Origin: Burkholderia sp. Ac-20365
Lineage (GTDB): Bacteria > Pseudomonadota > Gammaproteobacteria > Burkholderiales > Burkholderiaceae
Direction: 5' to 3'
Length of the DNA: 45,303 nucleotides
Assembly: GCF_017104715.1 (NCBI RefSeq)
Contig: NZ_JAAGPI010000055.1
Location: 1-45,303 of the forward strand
The first letter of the stretch is position 1, and every line of letters begins with the position of its first letter. The translations under genes and the position numbers were made by a program. This document shows, one piece after another, positions 34,123 through 42,832 of this stretch. A model generated the notes under the pieces. That model searched no databases and had not been told where the DNA came from. It saw only the letters and a program-made list of their open reading frames with translations.

Positions 34123-35219
34123 GGCGCCCCCGGACTGGTGACGCCGGGCGTGCCGGGTTCAGCAGCGGGTTCGCTGCTAGCGACGAAGCTGTCGCCTTGC
34201 CAGAGCGCATGCAGCAGCGCCCCGTCGAGCCTGCCGCCGCGATAGGTCGCACCGCTTTCGAGGCTGCTCGCCCACACCTCGGCAGGCGCGAACAGCGACG
34301 GATCGATCTGATAGAAGTCGTGGTTGAACGACGCGAAAATCTCGGCGAACGGCCGTCCATAATCGCGCGAATTCGACGACGGCAGTTCGGCGGCGAGCTT
34401 TCGCGCGACGGCGTCGCTCGTCACCGTCAGATGTACGCGCCCGCCGTACAGGATCGCGTCGTTCGTGCGGCCCATTGCGGCGAGGCCATCGGGCGCGGGC
34501 GGCGGCAACGGCGCCGTGCCGCTTGCCTCGACGATCTCGCCGAGCGGCACGCCGAGCACATGCGTCTTGTGCAGCGCGACCTCGACCACGCGCGCGACGA
34601 TCTGCACCGTCCCGGCGACGGATTGTGTCGGCGTGACGATTACGGTCAGTTGATCGGGCGCGAGGCCGCAATCGCCCGCGATTTTCTGGAGCACCGCTTG
34701 CGGCGGCGGCTGGCCGACTTCCATCACCAGCACGCCTGTCTTGTGTGTATCGCGATAGCCGAGTTCGTCGAACAGCGTCTCCTTGCCGGCCAGCGCGCGC
34801 GCCGGTCCCGAGCCGAGGGAGAAGAACTTCTTGCCGTTGTTCTGTTCCTTGCTCGCGGACAGGCTCCAGCCTGCGTACTGGCTGCCCAGGCACGCGAGTA
34901 CGGGCGACGCCGTGTGCACCTCGATCGTCGCGGGCCAGAGCGGCTCGTGCCCGGCGCTGATGCGCGTTTCGATACGCCCGAGCCCGCCCATGCAGATCCG
35001 CGCGATCAGCACGCCGGCTTCGACGCAGCCGGGCGTGGCGATACCCGCATCGACGATGGTCGGGCCGAACGGGTGGCGCGATGACGCGATTCGCAGCCGC
35101 GCCGCATCCGCGAGCAGTTGCGTGACAAGCGGCGCGGCGAGCGCGTTGACGCTGGGCGCGTCGTGGGCGATAGGCGGCGCGTGGCCGTCGTGGTCAGCCG
35201 TGGGAGTCGACGAGTTCAT
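34119..35219 (-). CDS. mch: Methenyl-H4MPT cyclohydrolase
   Basis: Hydrolyses methenyl-H4MPT to formyl-H4MPT, between MtdB and the Fhc complex. The protein has 366 residues, slightly longer than typical because of N- and C-terminal extensions rich in Pro/Ala. Core features are VDAGIATPGCVEAGVLIARICMGGLG, SPVLACLGSQYAGWSL, FFSLGSGPARALAGKE, and DAILYGGRVHLTV. It overlaps both neighbours (26 bp with the ATP-grasp gene, 4 bp with the RimK-like gene). Confidence 0.96.
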   Translation of the reverse strand: MNSSTPTADHDGHAPPIAHDAPSVNALAAPLVTQLLADAARLRIASSRHPFGPTIVDAGIATPGCVEAGVLIARICMGGLGRIETRISAGHEPLWPATIEVHTASPVLACLGSQYAGWSLSASKEQNNGKKFFSLGSGPARALAGKETLFDELGYRDTHKTGVLVMEVGQPPPQAVLQKIAGDCGLAPDQLTVIVTPTQSVAGTVQIVARVVEVALHKTHVLGVPLGEIVEASGTAPLPPPAPDGLAAMGRTNDAILYGGRVHLTVTSDAVARKLAAELPSSNSRDYGRPFAEIFASFNHDFYQIDPSLFAPAEVWASSLESGATYRGGRLDGALLHALWQGDSFVASSEPAAEPGTPGVTSPGAP

Positions 35220-36429
35220 GGCGAGATTCGAGGCTGGTTTCGATGCGTTTCAAAAGGCGTTGTGTGTGGCGTTGCAGTTCGCTTTGTAACGCGGTGCGTG
35301 TGTCGGCGGTCACGAGAACCGTGCAGACGGGGTGGCCTGCTTCGATGTGCGTTCCCGCGTTCGGCACGTCGTGGCAGACGGGATCGACGAAAAGGGCATC
35401 GCTGAAGCGTCGCGTGACGGTGAACGCAACGGGCGCGAACACGACCTGTTGTGCGACGCGGCATTGTGGCGGAACTGCGTGTGCAGTCGGCAGGCGTTCG
35501 TGCAGGCATGCGTCGATATGCGCGGCGAGCAGTCCGCGCGGCCACGCGTCGCGCCATGCGCGCTCATACAGCGCCATCGTCGATGAAGGGCGCGCGTTGA
35601 CTTCGACCACGCGGATCGTGTCGCCGTCTAGCAGGAAATCGAGGCTGTTGAGGCCGCTCAGGTTTGCGCGTGCAGCAATCGAGCGCACCGCGAAATCTAT
35701 TTGCCGCGTAATGCCGGAAGGCAGATCAATTGGGCCGAGTGAACCTGTATGCAGATAGGGCAGCGCGCCGCTCGCCGCGATGAATTGCTCGGCGCAACCG
35801 ATTACGAGCGCTTCGCCCCGCGCGGCGAGAAAGAGCGCCGACATCGGCAGTCCGGCATGGAAGCGCTGAAAGTAACCGGCGTGGGCGTCTGCGCTTTCCG
35901 CTGGCTGGATATGCGTGCCGCCGCAGCCGTCGGCGGCTTTGTGCAGCCAACCTTCGGGGCGTTCGGGGCGCGCGAACGTAACCTCGGGATGCGCGATGCC
36001 CAGTTCATCGAGCAACGCGAAAAAACGCTTCGGCTCGCGCACGGCGGCTGTTGCGTCGGCGTCGTTGCCGATCAGGCGCGGCAATTTCGCCGTCTGCTGC
36101 AACCAGCCGATATGTGGCTCGATTCCGCTGCCCACCACATAGCCGATCAGCCGCGGCAGCCGCACGACGCGTTCGAGCGCTGCCTGCAACCTGTCGCGAT
36201 CGATCGACAAGCCGTCGCCGCCCGTATCGAGCCACAGCTTCGCGTAGCGGCGCGTGTCGCGGTCGCCGAACAGATCGAGTGCGGCGACCTGATAGCCCGC
36301 GTCCGCAGCCGATTGCGCAAGCATGCGCGCCGACAGCCCCGCCACCGCGACGAACGGCGCAGACGCGGAACGCCTGGCATCGAAGGGCAGCGCGGACATG
36401 GCCGGCATGACATCGCCTCGTTTCGACAT
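35194..36429 (-). CDS. ATP-grasp domain protein of the bacterial H4MPT cluster
   Basis: A 411-residue protein with an N-terminal Rossmann-like pre-ATP-grasp domain (FVAVAGLSARMLAQSAADAGYQVAALDLFGD), a central ATP-grasp fold (KRFFALLDELGIAHPEV, GWLHKAADGCGGTHI, VVEVNARPSSTMALYERA) and a C-terminal domain of ~110 residues. Homologues sit between mch and mtdB in many methylotrophs and are linked genetically to H4MPT synthesis; the substrate is unknown. It begins 5 bp after mtdB. Alternative start: the ATG at 36408. Confidence 0.82.
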   Translation of the reverse strand: MSKRGDVMPAMSALPFDARRSASAPFVAVAGLSARMLAQSAADAGYQVAALDLFGDRDTRRYAKLWLDTGGDGLSIDRDRLQAALERVVRLPRLIGYVVGSGIEPHIGWLQQTAKLPRLIGNDADATAAVREPKRFFALLDELGIAHPEVTFARPERPEGWLHKAADGCGGTHIQPAESADAHAGYFQRFHAGLPMSALFLAARGEALVIGCAEQFIAASGALPYLHTGSLGPIDLPSGITRQIDFAVRSIAARANLSGLNSLDFLLDGDTIRVVEVNARPSSTMALYERAWRDAWPRGLLAAHIDACLHERLPTAHAVPPQCRVAQQVVFAPVAFTVTRRFSDALFVDPVCHDVPNAGTHIEAGHPVCTVLVTADTRTALQSELQRHTQRLLKRIETSLESRHELVDSHG

Positions 36430-36434
36430 GCGCG

Positions 36435-37361
36435 CTAGCTGCGTTCGGCGACAACCGCGCGGGCTTCGTCGAACGCTTCGGTGAAGCCAAAATAGGCGGG
36501 CTTGCCCGCCGTGCGCATCCGCGTGAACAGCCGATGCTCGACCTGATACTTCACGTTGCCGATTGCCAGCGCGCCGATGCCGATTGCATCGGGTCGAACG
36601 GCACCCGCGAGCGGCTTGCCGTCGTCCATCACGTTGACGCCCGCGATGCCTTCGGGCGGTACGGCGTTGACGTCGGCGGCGATCAACAGGCGCGGAGCCT
36701 GCGCGAGATCCGCGGCGCTCATCACCTGGACACCGGCGGCCGCCGTGGCGAACACGATGTCCGCACGCGTCAGCGCGGCGTGGAGCGTCTGCGCCGTGCC
36801 CGTGCCGACGCCTGACGTCCTGATCCCGAACCGTTCGTCGACGTCCTGGCTCGCGCGCTCGGCGCGCGCGGCATCGGAATGGCTCGCGATCGTCACATGC
36901 GCGCCGAGCGTCGCCGCGATCGCGGCCGTGATCCGCCCGACTGCGCCCGTGCCGCCGAGTATCAGCACATGTTTATCCTTCAGTTCTTCGCCGTGCTGCG
37001 CCTTCAGATGACATTCGACCAGCGCGACGAGCGCGCCCGATGTCGTATAGGCGCCGCTCGGATCGGCGAACACGGAGACTTCGAACGGCGGCACCATCGC
37101 TTCGCGCGCGCGGTCGAGCATGTCGGCGGCGAGCATCACGTCGCGTCCGCCGATGAAAATACCCGTGCGCGACACGCCTTTCGGGCCGCGCGAAAAAATC
37201 GCGTCCTGTGTGAGTTGCACGACGTTGCGCACGTCGACGGCGCAATACGGCACGACGATCTGATAGCCGGCGTCGGCGGCCATGTTGACGTCGAACGGGC
37301 TCATCTGCGGCGTCGGCGTGAACATGTGCAGGATGTAGGGCCTTTCAGTGGTTTGGGACAT
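36435..37361 (-). CDS. mtdB: NAD(P)-dependent methylene-H4MPT dehydrogenase
   Basis: Oxidises methylene-H4MPT to methenyl-H4MPT. The 308-residue protein starts PYILHMFTPTPQMSPFDVNMA, typical of MtdB. The pterin-binding half has PYCAVDVRNVVQLTQDAIFSRGPKG, and the Rossmann nucleotide motif is VLILGGTGAVGRITAAIAATLGA. MtdB is preferred over MtdA because of the N-terminal signature and the mch/fae linkage. Confidence 0.94.
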   Translation of the reverse strand: MSQTTERPYILHMFTPTPQMSPFDVNMAADAGYQIVVPYCAVDVRNVVQLTQDAIFSRGPKGVSRTGIFIGGRDVMLAADMLDRAREAMVPPFEVSVFADPSGAYTTSGALVALVECHLKAQHGEELKDKHVLILGGTGAVGRITAAIAATLGAHVTIASHSDAARAERASQDVDERFGIRTSGVGTGTAQTLHAALTRADIVFATAAAGVQVMSAADLAQAPRLLIAADVNAVPPEGIAGVNVMDDGKPLAGAVRPDAIGIGALAIGNVKYQVEHRLFTRMRTAGKPAYFGFTEAFDEARAVVAERS

Positions 37362-37451
37362 GGCGTCGGCTCTTTCGTAGTCAAAAGCGGGGCGTGCGCG
37401 AGCGGCTGGCGCGCACGCATTCGATCTTTGGGCAAAACGCGGGCATCCGGC

Positions 37452-38492
37452 TCATTGCGCGTCGATGCCGAAGCGCGGCTGCTGCACGGCATAAAAACGC
37501 GCGCCGCAATTGCGGCCGCGCGTCACCGAGCACACGATGCCGGGAAACGCGCGGGTGGCGGCGCGCGCTGCCGCGAGCGCATCGTCGGCGTGGCGCGAGC
37601 TCTGCACGAACGCGAAGCCCGTCGGGCCCCATGAGCTTTGTCCGACGCCTGCCGTCTGGTTGGCCGCGATGGCCTGCATCGCCGCCGCGACAGCAGGGCT
37701 GGAATAGACACCGCCCTGCACGGGCGCAAAGTATTCGCCGATCGATTGCTGGATCTCGCTGACGCCGGTGGCGAATGCGTCGAACTCGCCCTGTGCCATG
37801 CCGGGCAGTACGCGCATCAGCAACTGATGGCACACATGCGCGGCAAGTGACTGCGGAAACGGCGGCAAAGCAGCGAGGCCACGCCGCTCTTCGTCGCCGT
37901 GCAGACCTTCGCGCGTGGTGTCGTCGATCAGCACGATGCGCCAGTCGTCGGGAAAGGGCTGCCGTGCGAGCAGCGGCGGCAAGGCGGCAGCGCCTGCGTG
38001 TGCGGGGCCCTGACCACCGTCGACGATCAATCCGCCATGATCGAAACCCAGTACGCCGATGCCGGAGCGCGCTCCGCGCCCGAGCAGGCGCCCGAGTTCC
38101 GCCGTCGTCGCGTCGATACCGGCGAGGCGCGCATAGGCAGTGCCGATCGCCAGCGCGAGCTGTGTGCCCGAGCCGATGCCGCAATGCGCGCGCGCTGCCT
38201 GTTCGACCTCGACGGAAACGGGCGGCGCACCGTAGGCATCGTGCAGCAGCCGAAGATAGCGTTCGATGCGCTCGCGCTGCGCGTCGGTCGTGGCGCCTTC
38301 AACTGCGGCGTCGTCGGCGGGGCGCGCAGTGACGCGCGTGCCGCATCCTTCGATGACGATGCCGACGCTGCCGAACGCGCGTCCGAGTGATCCGCCGGGA
38401 TCGAGAAAGCCCATGTGCAGCCGGCCGGGCGCTTCGACGGTGATCGCCGAGATGGCAGGCAGTGTCGACGTGCGTTCGGATGACATCCGCAT
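37452..38492 (-). CDS. Beta-ribofuranosylaminobenzene 5'-phosphate synthase
   Basis: First committed step of H4MPT synthesis: condenses 4-aminobenzoate (or hydroxybenzoate) with PRPP. The 346-residue GHMP-fold protein shows VEAPGRLHMGFLDPGG, the glycine-rich HCGIGSGTQLALAIG, GRGARSGIGVLGFDHGGLIVDGG and SSWGPTGFAFV. The start at 38492 has AAGGA upstream; an ATG at 38486 is nearly equivalent and the longer frame is rejected. It is 90 bp upstream of mtdB. Confidence 0.92.
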   Translation of the reverse strand: MRMSSERTSTLPAISAITVEAPGRLHMGFLDPGGSLGRAFGSVGIVIEGCGTRVTARPADDAAVEGATTDAQRERIERYLRLLHDAYGAPPVSVEVEQAARAHCGIGSGTQLALAIGTAYARLAGIDATTAELGRLLGRGARSGIGVLGFDHGGLIVDGGQGPAHAGAAALPPLLARQPFPDDWRIVLIDDTTREGLHGDEERRGLAALPPFPQSLAAHVCHQLLMRVLPGMAQGEFDAFATGVSEIQQSIGEYFAPVQGGVYSSPAVAAAMQAIAANQTAGVGQSSWGPTGFAFVQSSRHADDALAAARAATRAFPGIVCSVTRGRNCGARFYAVQQPRFGIDAQ

Positions 38493-38548
38493 GCGAAAGC
38501 TTCCTTGTCGAGTCGTACAGGCGTGGGCGAGGCGCGGCAAGCGAACGC

Positions 38549-38622
38549 TGAACCGGCGCTGCGGCGCGGTTCAGGTGTCAGGCAAGAGCCATACCACGCG
38601 CGGCACGGCGCGCGGCGCGTGG
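38549..38622. other. Two consecutive hairpins between the pterin dehydratase-like and beta-RFAP synthase genes
   Basis: One strong imperfect hairpin at 38549-38573 pairs TGAACC with GGTTCA through inner GCGC arms. A second has perfect 8-bp arms, CCACGCGC (38594-38601) and GCGCGTGG (38615-38622). Neither is followed by a T-run, so processing, attenuation or mRNA stability is as likely as termination. Confidence 0.4.
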
Positions 38623-38638
38623 TTCCGACTGAATCGCG

Positions 38639-39025
38639 TCAGCTCTTCGGCGCGTCGTACTTGATATAGCGGAAGCGCTGATCGTCGGCGGGCGTGCCTT
38701 CGAGCGGACCGCCTTCCTTGCCCGGCTGCCACTGGATCACTTCCTCGATCTTGCGGGCGAGCGCGAAGTCCTTGTCAGTGATGCCTTTGGCCGAATGGGT
38801 TTTCAGCTTCACCACCACGAACGCATACGACACCGTCAGATCCGGGTGATGCCACGCGGCTTCCGCGAGATGGCCGACGGTGTTGACCACCATCAGCGTG
38901 CCTTTCCAGCTTTCCGTGCGGTACTTGCGCCGCAGCCAGCCGTCTTCGAGATACCAGTGCTGCAACGGGCCTTCGAGCTTCTTCTGGATTTCCTCGTCGG
39001 AATACACCTGTTCGCTTTGCGTCAT
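38639..39025 (-). CDS. Pterin-4a-carbinolamine dehydratase-like protein
   Basis: A 128-residue protein from the ATG at 39025 (GGAGGT site). It carries the PCD/DCoH signature WHHPDLTVSYAFVVVKLKTHSAKGITDKDFALARKIEEV with the paired His residues. There is no aromatic amino acid hydroxylase nearby. PCD-like genes recur in H4MPT and lanthanide-methanol clusters, so a pterin-handling role in the C1 pathway is likely (inference). It is first in the leftward nine-gene run and divergent from xoxF. Confidence 0.85.
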   Translation of the reverse strand: MTQSEQVYSDEEIQKKLEGPLQHWYLEDGWLRRKYRTESWKGTLMVVNTVGHLAEAAWHHPDLTVSYAFVVVKLKTHSAKGITDKDFALARKIEEVIQWQPGKEGGPLEGTPADDQRFRYIKYDAPKS

Positions 39026-39392
39026 GACTGACCTCCGCTGGTGTCGGAATGGGGTGCGCATACAAAGAGCTTAGCGCCCGTATGCGCTTTGCAAAGAACG
39101 ATTGCAGCGCGCCGTCCGCTGGTTTGCGTATCTGACACAGAATGTCCCGCCGCCGGCCGCGAAGCGGAACATGTTGACGCCGCAAGCCCGCGCAAGCGCA
39201 TGTGACGGCGTGCAATCCGTGTGCAATCGCGACCGGCATGGAATATGCGATCCGCCGTCATACGCATGGGCCGGGCAATGGATCTGGCGCAGCAAAGGCG
39301 TTACCTGCATCCAGAGGCGCGGCTGGAGCAACCCGGTAGCGTGTCATCGGTAACTGGACGGTTTCAACCAGTATCACCCATCTGGAGGAGAC
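39026..39392. promoter_or_regulatory. Divergent control region of xoxF and the H4MPT operon
   Basis: This 367-bp region separates the leftward H4MPT operon from rightward xoxF and must contain both promoters. Visible structure is limited: a perfect 10-bp palindrome CTTTGCAAAG at 39087-39096, repeated GTGCAATC-type words around 39208-39230, and the GGAGGA ribosome site of xoxF just before 39393. I see no convincing -35/-10 pair and no small gene. Confidence 0.4.
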
Positions 39393-41210
39393 ATGAACGT
39401 ACGCACCCTGGTTCTAGGACTGGCGGTGTTCTTTGCGGCGGCGCTGAACTCGTTCCTGGCTTATGCCGATCCGCAACTGGACTCGCTGATCAAGAACCCA
39501 TCGAATTGGGCGGCGCAGGCAGGTGACTATTCGAATCACCGGTACAGCACGCTCAAGCAGATTAACGAAAGCAATGTTGGCAAGCTGCAGGTCGCCTGGA
39601 CGATATCGACGGGCGTGCTGCGCGGTCACGAAGGCTCGCCTCTCGTGATCGGCGACACGATGTATATCCACTCGCCATTTCCTAACAAGGTCATCGCGGT
39701 CAACCTGAAAGACCAGACCTTCATCTGGCAGTACGAGCCGAAGCAGGACACGTCGGTTGTTTCCGTGATGTGCTGCGATACCGTCAACCGCGGTCTCGCA
39801 TACGGCGACGGCAAGATCTTCCTGCAACAGGCCGACACCAAGCTCGTCGCGCTCAACGCGAAGACGGGCGAAGTGGTGTGGACCGCGCAGAACGGCAACC
39901 CGAAGGCCGGCGAAACCAACACCAACGCGCCGCACGTATTCGGCGACAAGGTGCTGACGGGCATCTCGGGCGGCGAGTTCGGCGTGCGCGGCCGTCTGAT
40001 CGCGTACGACATCAAGACCGGCAAGGAAGTGTGGAAGGCCTACAGCACCGGGCCGGACAGCGAAATGCTGCTCGATCCGCAGCAGACGATGACCTGGGCC
40101 GACGGCAAGATGCAGCCGGTTGGCGCGGATTCGTCGATCAAGAGCTGGAAGGGCGATCAGTGGAAGCTCGGCGGCGGCACCACGTGGGGCTGGTATGCGT
40201 GGGATCCCAAGCTGAACCTTGTCTACTATGGCACCGGCAATCCGGGCACGTGGAACCCGACGCAACGCCCCGGCGACAACAAGTGGTCGATGTCGATCTT
40301 CGCGCGCGACCTGAATACGGGCAAGGCGAAGTGGGTGTATCAGATGACGCCGCACGACGAGTGGGACTATGACGGCGTCAATGAAATGATCCTCTCGGAC
40401 ATTTCGATCAACGGCAAGAAGACGCCTGCGATCGTGCACTTCGACCGTAACGGCTTCGGCTATACGCTCAATCGCGAGACAGGCGAACTGCTGGTTGCAC
40501 AGAAATACGACCCGGCTGTGAACTGGGCGGATAGCGTCGATCTGAAGAGCGGTCTGCCAATTCGCAATGCTTCGTACTCGACACAGAAAGCCGGTCCCGA
40601 TCACAACGTGAAGGGCATCTGCCCGGCTGCGTTGGGTTCGAAAGACCAGCAGCCTGCCGCGTTCGATCCGTCGTCGAATCTGTTCCTCGTGCCGACCAAT
40701 CACGTTTGCATGGACTACGAGCCGTTCGATGTCGACTACGTGTCCGGCCAGCCGTATGTCGGTGCCACGCTGTCGATGTACCCTGGTCCGAACGAGAAGG
40801 GCGCGATGGGTAACTTCATCGCGTGGGATGCGGCCAAGGGCAAGATCGTCTGGTCCAAGCCGGAACGTTTCTCGGTGTGGTCGGGCGCGCTGGCGACGGC
40901 GGGCGGCGTCGTCTTCTACGGCACGCTGGAAGGCTACATCAAGGCCGTGCGGATCAAGGACGGCAAGGAACTGTGGAAGTTCAAGACGCCGTCGGGGATC
41001 ATCGGCAACGTCTTTACGTATGAGTATCAGGGCAAGCAGTTCATCGGCGTGTATTCGGGCATCGGCGGCTGGGCGGGCATCGGCATGGCAGCGGGCCTGC
41101 AGAAGTCGGAAGAAGGCCTCGGTGCCGTGGGCGGCTATCGCGAACTCGCGAAGTACACAGCGCTCGGCGGCACGCTGTTCATCTTCGCCATTCCCGGTGG
41201 GAACGGCTGA
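39393..41210 (+). CDS. xoxF: Lanthanide-dependent PQQ methanol dehydrogenase XoxF
   Basis: A periplasmic quinoprotein oxidising methanol (and possibly formaldehyde or other alcohols). At 605 residues it has a signal peptide cut near YADPQ (residue ~25), the vicinal disulfide C127-C128 that contacts PQQ, tryptophan-docking propeller repeats (IAVNLKDQTFIWQYEP, LVALNAKTGEVVWTAQNG) and the lanthanide signature HDEWDYDGVNE. There the catalytic Asp325 is followed two residues later by Asp327; calcium MxaF enzymes have Ala at that site. No mxaI small subunit is present. It is followed by its cytochrome and XoxJ. XoxF subclass cannot be settled by eye. Confidence 0.96.
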   Translation: MNVRTLVLGLAVFFAAALNSFLAYADPQLDSLIKNPSNWAAQAGDYSNHRYSTLKQINESNVGKLQVAWTISTGVLRGHEGSPLVIGDTMYIHSPFPNKVIAVNLKDQTFIWQYEPKQDTSVVSVMCCDTVNRGLAYGDGKIFLQQADTKLVALNAKTGEVVWTAQNGNPKAGETNTNAPHVFGDKVLTGISGGEFGVRGRLIAYDIKTGKEVWKAYSTGPDSEMLLDPQQTMTWADGKMQPVGADSSIKSWKGDQWKLGGGTTWGWYAWDPKLNLVYYGTGNPGTWNPTQRPGDNKWSMSIFARDLNTGKAKWVYQMTPHDEWDYDGVNEMILSDISINGKKTPAIVHFDRNGFGYTLNRETGELLVAQKYDPAVNWADSVDLKSGLPIRNASYSTQKAGPDHNVKGICPAALGSKDQQPAAFDPSSNLFLVPTNHVCMDYEPFDVDYVSGQPYVGATLSMYPGPNEKGAMGNFIAWDAAKGKIVWSKPERFSVWSGALATAGGVVFYGTLEGYIKAVRIKDGKELWKFKTPSGIIGNVFTYEYQGKQFIGVYSGIGGWAGIGMAAGLQKSEEGLGAVGGYRELAKYTALGGTLFIFAIPGGNG

Positions 41211-41255
41211 GTCCGGCGCCTGACGCTGATGCAGTTTCGCAGCAGCAGTGACGTA

Positions 41256-41284
41256 GCCGAAGACGCCTGGATGCGGTCTTCGGC
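41256..41284 (+). other. Perfect stem-loop in the xoxF-xoxG intergenic space
   Basis: GCCGAAGAC and GTCTTCGGC form a perfect 9-bp stem with an 11-nt loop, 45 bp after the xoxF stop. There is no U-run after it. It could be a partial terminator or a 3'-end stabiliser that raises xoxF mRNA above xoxG/xoxJ. Confidence 0.55.
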
Positions 41285-41391
41285 TTCGATGAAAAGTGGC
41301 AACCGCGGCGCCTCGCATTCTGCAATGCGCCGCGCGTCTGCCGCGTGAGTGTGACAAGCAGCATCAATCGAAATGATAGGGAGACGAACGC

Positions 41392-41829
41392 ATGAAAGGC
41401 CGCGTTGTGCTGTCGCTTGCAGGTGCGTTACTCGCGTTGAGCGCTTTACCTGTTGTCATGACCAATAGCTGGGGGCAGTCGTCGGACGCACCTCAGGTCC
41501 AGAAGGTCGCCTATAAGGTTGTCGACGGAAACAAGGTCGACAGCGACACGCTGCAGGGATGGAAGACCTGGCGCGCACTTGCCTGCGAACGCTGCCACGG
41601 CGCGAAGCAGGAAGGCCTCGTGGGTCCGTCGCTGATCGATGCGTTCAAGACGCTCGACAAGAACGAGTTTCATCGCACGGTGTTTGGCGGCCGTGTCGAC
41701 AAGGGCATGCCCGATTTTAGTTCGAGCCAGATGATGCAGAAGAACTGGGAGAACCTGTTCGCTTACCTGAAGGGCCGTTCTGATGGCTCGATCAAGCCGG
41801 GCGATCTGCAGGCGATCGATGCAAAATGA
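41392..41829 (+). CDS. xoxG: XoxG, c-type cytochrome electron acceptor of XoxF
   Basis: A 145-residue periplasmic cytochrome c. It has an N-terminal signal segment, a single heme site CERCH (C65, C68, H69) and a probable axial Met106 in KGMPDFS. Family feature: WKTWRALACERCHGAKQEGLVGPSL. It accepts electrons from XoxF, whose gene lies 181 bp upstream. The AGGGAGA site precedes the ATG. Confidence 0.92.
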   Translation: MKGRVVLSLAGALLALSALPVVMTNSWGQSSDAPQVQKVAYKVVDGNKVDSDTLQGWKTWRALACERCHGAKQEGLVGPSLIDAFKTLDKNEFHRTVFGGRVDKGMPDFSSSQMMQKNWENLFAYLKGRSDGSIKPGDLQAIDAK

Positions 41830-41911
41830 ACGGGCACGATCGCATGTACGATCGTGAATCAGCGCGCTATACGTAGCACTCAGTAGCATGACGCTAATCC
41901 GGGAGACCTCG

Positions 41912-42832
41912 ATGTCCGATCGAAGCAATTCCGCCGTCCGTGTTCTTTGCGCGATGCTGGCGCTGTGCTGGGTCTGCATCGGTGCGCCATCCGCGCATGC
42001 GCAGGGCGCGCCCGCCGCTGCACCGAACCTTCCGAACAACGACGGCGCCGACAAGGTGCTGCGCGTGTGCGCGGATCCGAACAACATGCCGTTGTCGAAC
42101 GACAAAGGCGAAGGCTTCGAAAACAAGATCGCGGCGGCGATGGCCAAAGACTTCGGCTACAAGCTCGAATACACATACTTTCCGCAGCGCATGGGGTTCG
42201 TGCGCCATACGTTGCGCGACAAGGTGGATAACAGCGATCAGTTCAAGTGCGACCTGATTATCGGCGTGCCGCATGGTTACGACATGACGTCGACCACGCG
42301 GCCGTGGCTGCATTCGACGTATGCGATGGTGTTCCCGAAGCGCCCCGAGTTCGCGAACATCAACGCACCCGCCGATCTGCTGAAGCTGCCGCCCGATCAG
42401 CTGAAAAAGCTCAGACTCGGCATCTTCTCGCAGACGCCTGCTGTCGACTGGCTGCTGTCGAACAACCTGATCGACCAGGCTGTGTCGTACCAGGCGCAAA
42501 GCGGTGACCCGAACGCGTTTCCGGGCGAGATGATCCAGCACGATCTGGCGCAGGGCAATGTGGACGTCGTGTTTGTGTGGGGGCCGATTGCCGGTTACTT
42601 CGCGAAGCAGGCGAGCGATCGCGTGAAGCTCGTGCCGTTCCCGCCGCAGCCGGGCATCCGCTTCGATTATGAAATCTCGATGGGCGTGCGATACGGCGAG
42701 AAGGCGTGGCACGACAAGATCGATCAGTGGGTCGCCACGCATCAGGATACGATCGACAAGATTCTGGCCAGCTATGAAGTGCCGCTACTGCCGTTAGCGA
42801 GCGCGCCCGTTGCATCGGATGCGCCGAAATGA
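41912..42832 (+). CDS. xoxJ: XoxJ, periplasmic solute-binding-like protein of the xox operon
   Basis: A 306-residue exported protein of the family-3 substrate-binding fold. It has a signal peptide ending near AHAQG, then VLRVCADPNNMPLSNDKGEGFENKIAAAMAKDFGY, the signature of MxaJ/XoxJ proteins, and VDVVFVWGPIAGYFAK in the second lobe. XoxJ is thought to help XoxF activation or assembly. The start at 41912 is preferred for its GGGAGA site; an in-frame ATG at 41888 is an alternative. The stop overlaps the next gene (ATGA). Confidence 0.92.
   Translation: MSDRSNSAVRVLCAMLALCWVCIGAPSAHAQGAPAAAPNLPNNDGADKVLRVCADPNNMPLSNDKGEGFENKIAAAMAKDFGYKLEYTYFPQRMGFVRHTLRDKVDNSDQFKCDLIIGVPHGYDMTSTTRPWLHSTYAMVFPKRPEFANINAPADLLKLPPDQLKKLRLGIFSQTPAVDWLLSNNLIDQAVSYQAQSGDPNAFPGEMIQHDLAQGNVDVVFVWGPIAGYFAKQASDRVKLVPFPPQPGIRFDYEISMGVRYGEKAWHDKIDQWVATHQDTIDKILASYEVPLLPLASAPVASDAPK

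Noticed and set aside
39393..41210. Calcium-type MxaF instead of XoxF
   Set aside because: The DYD motif with Asp327 in place of Ala, the xoxG/xoxJ neighbours and the absence of mxaI point to XoxF.
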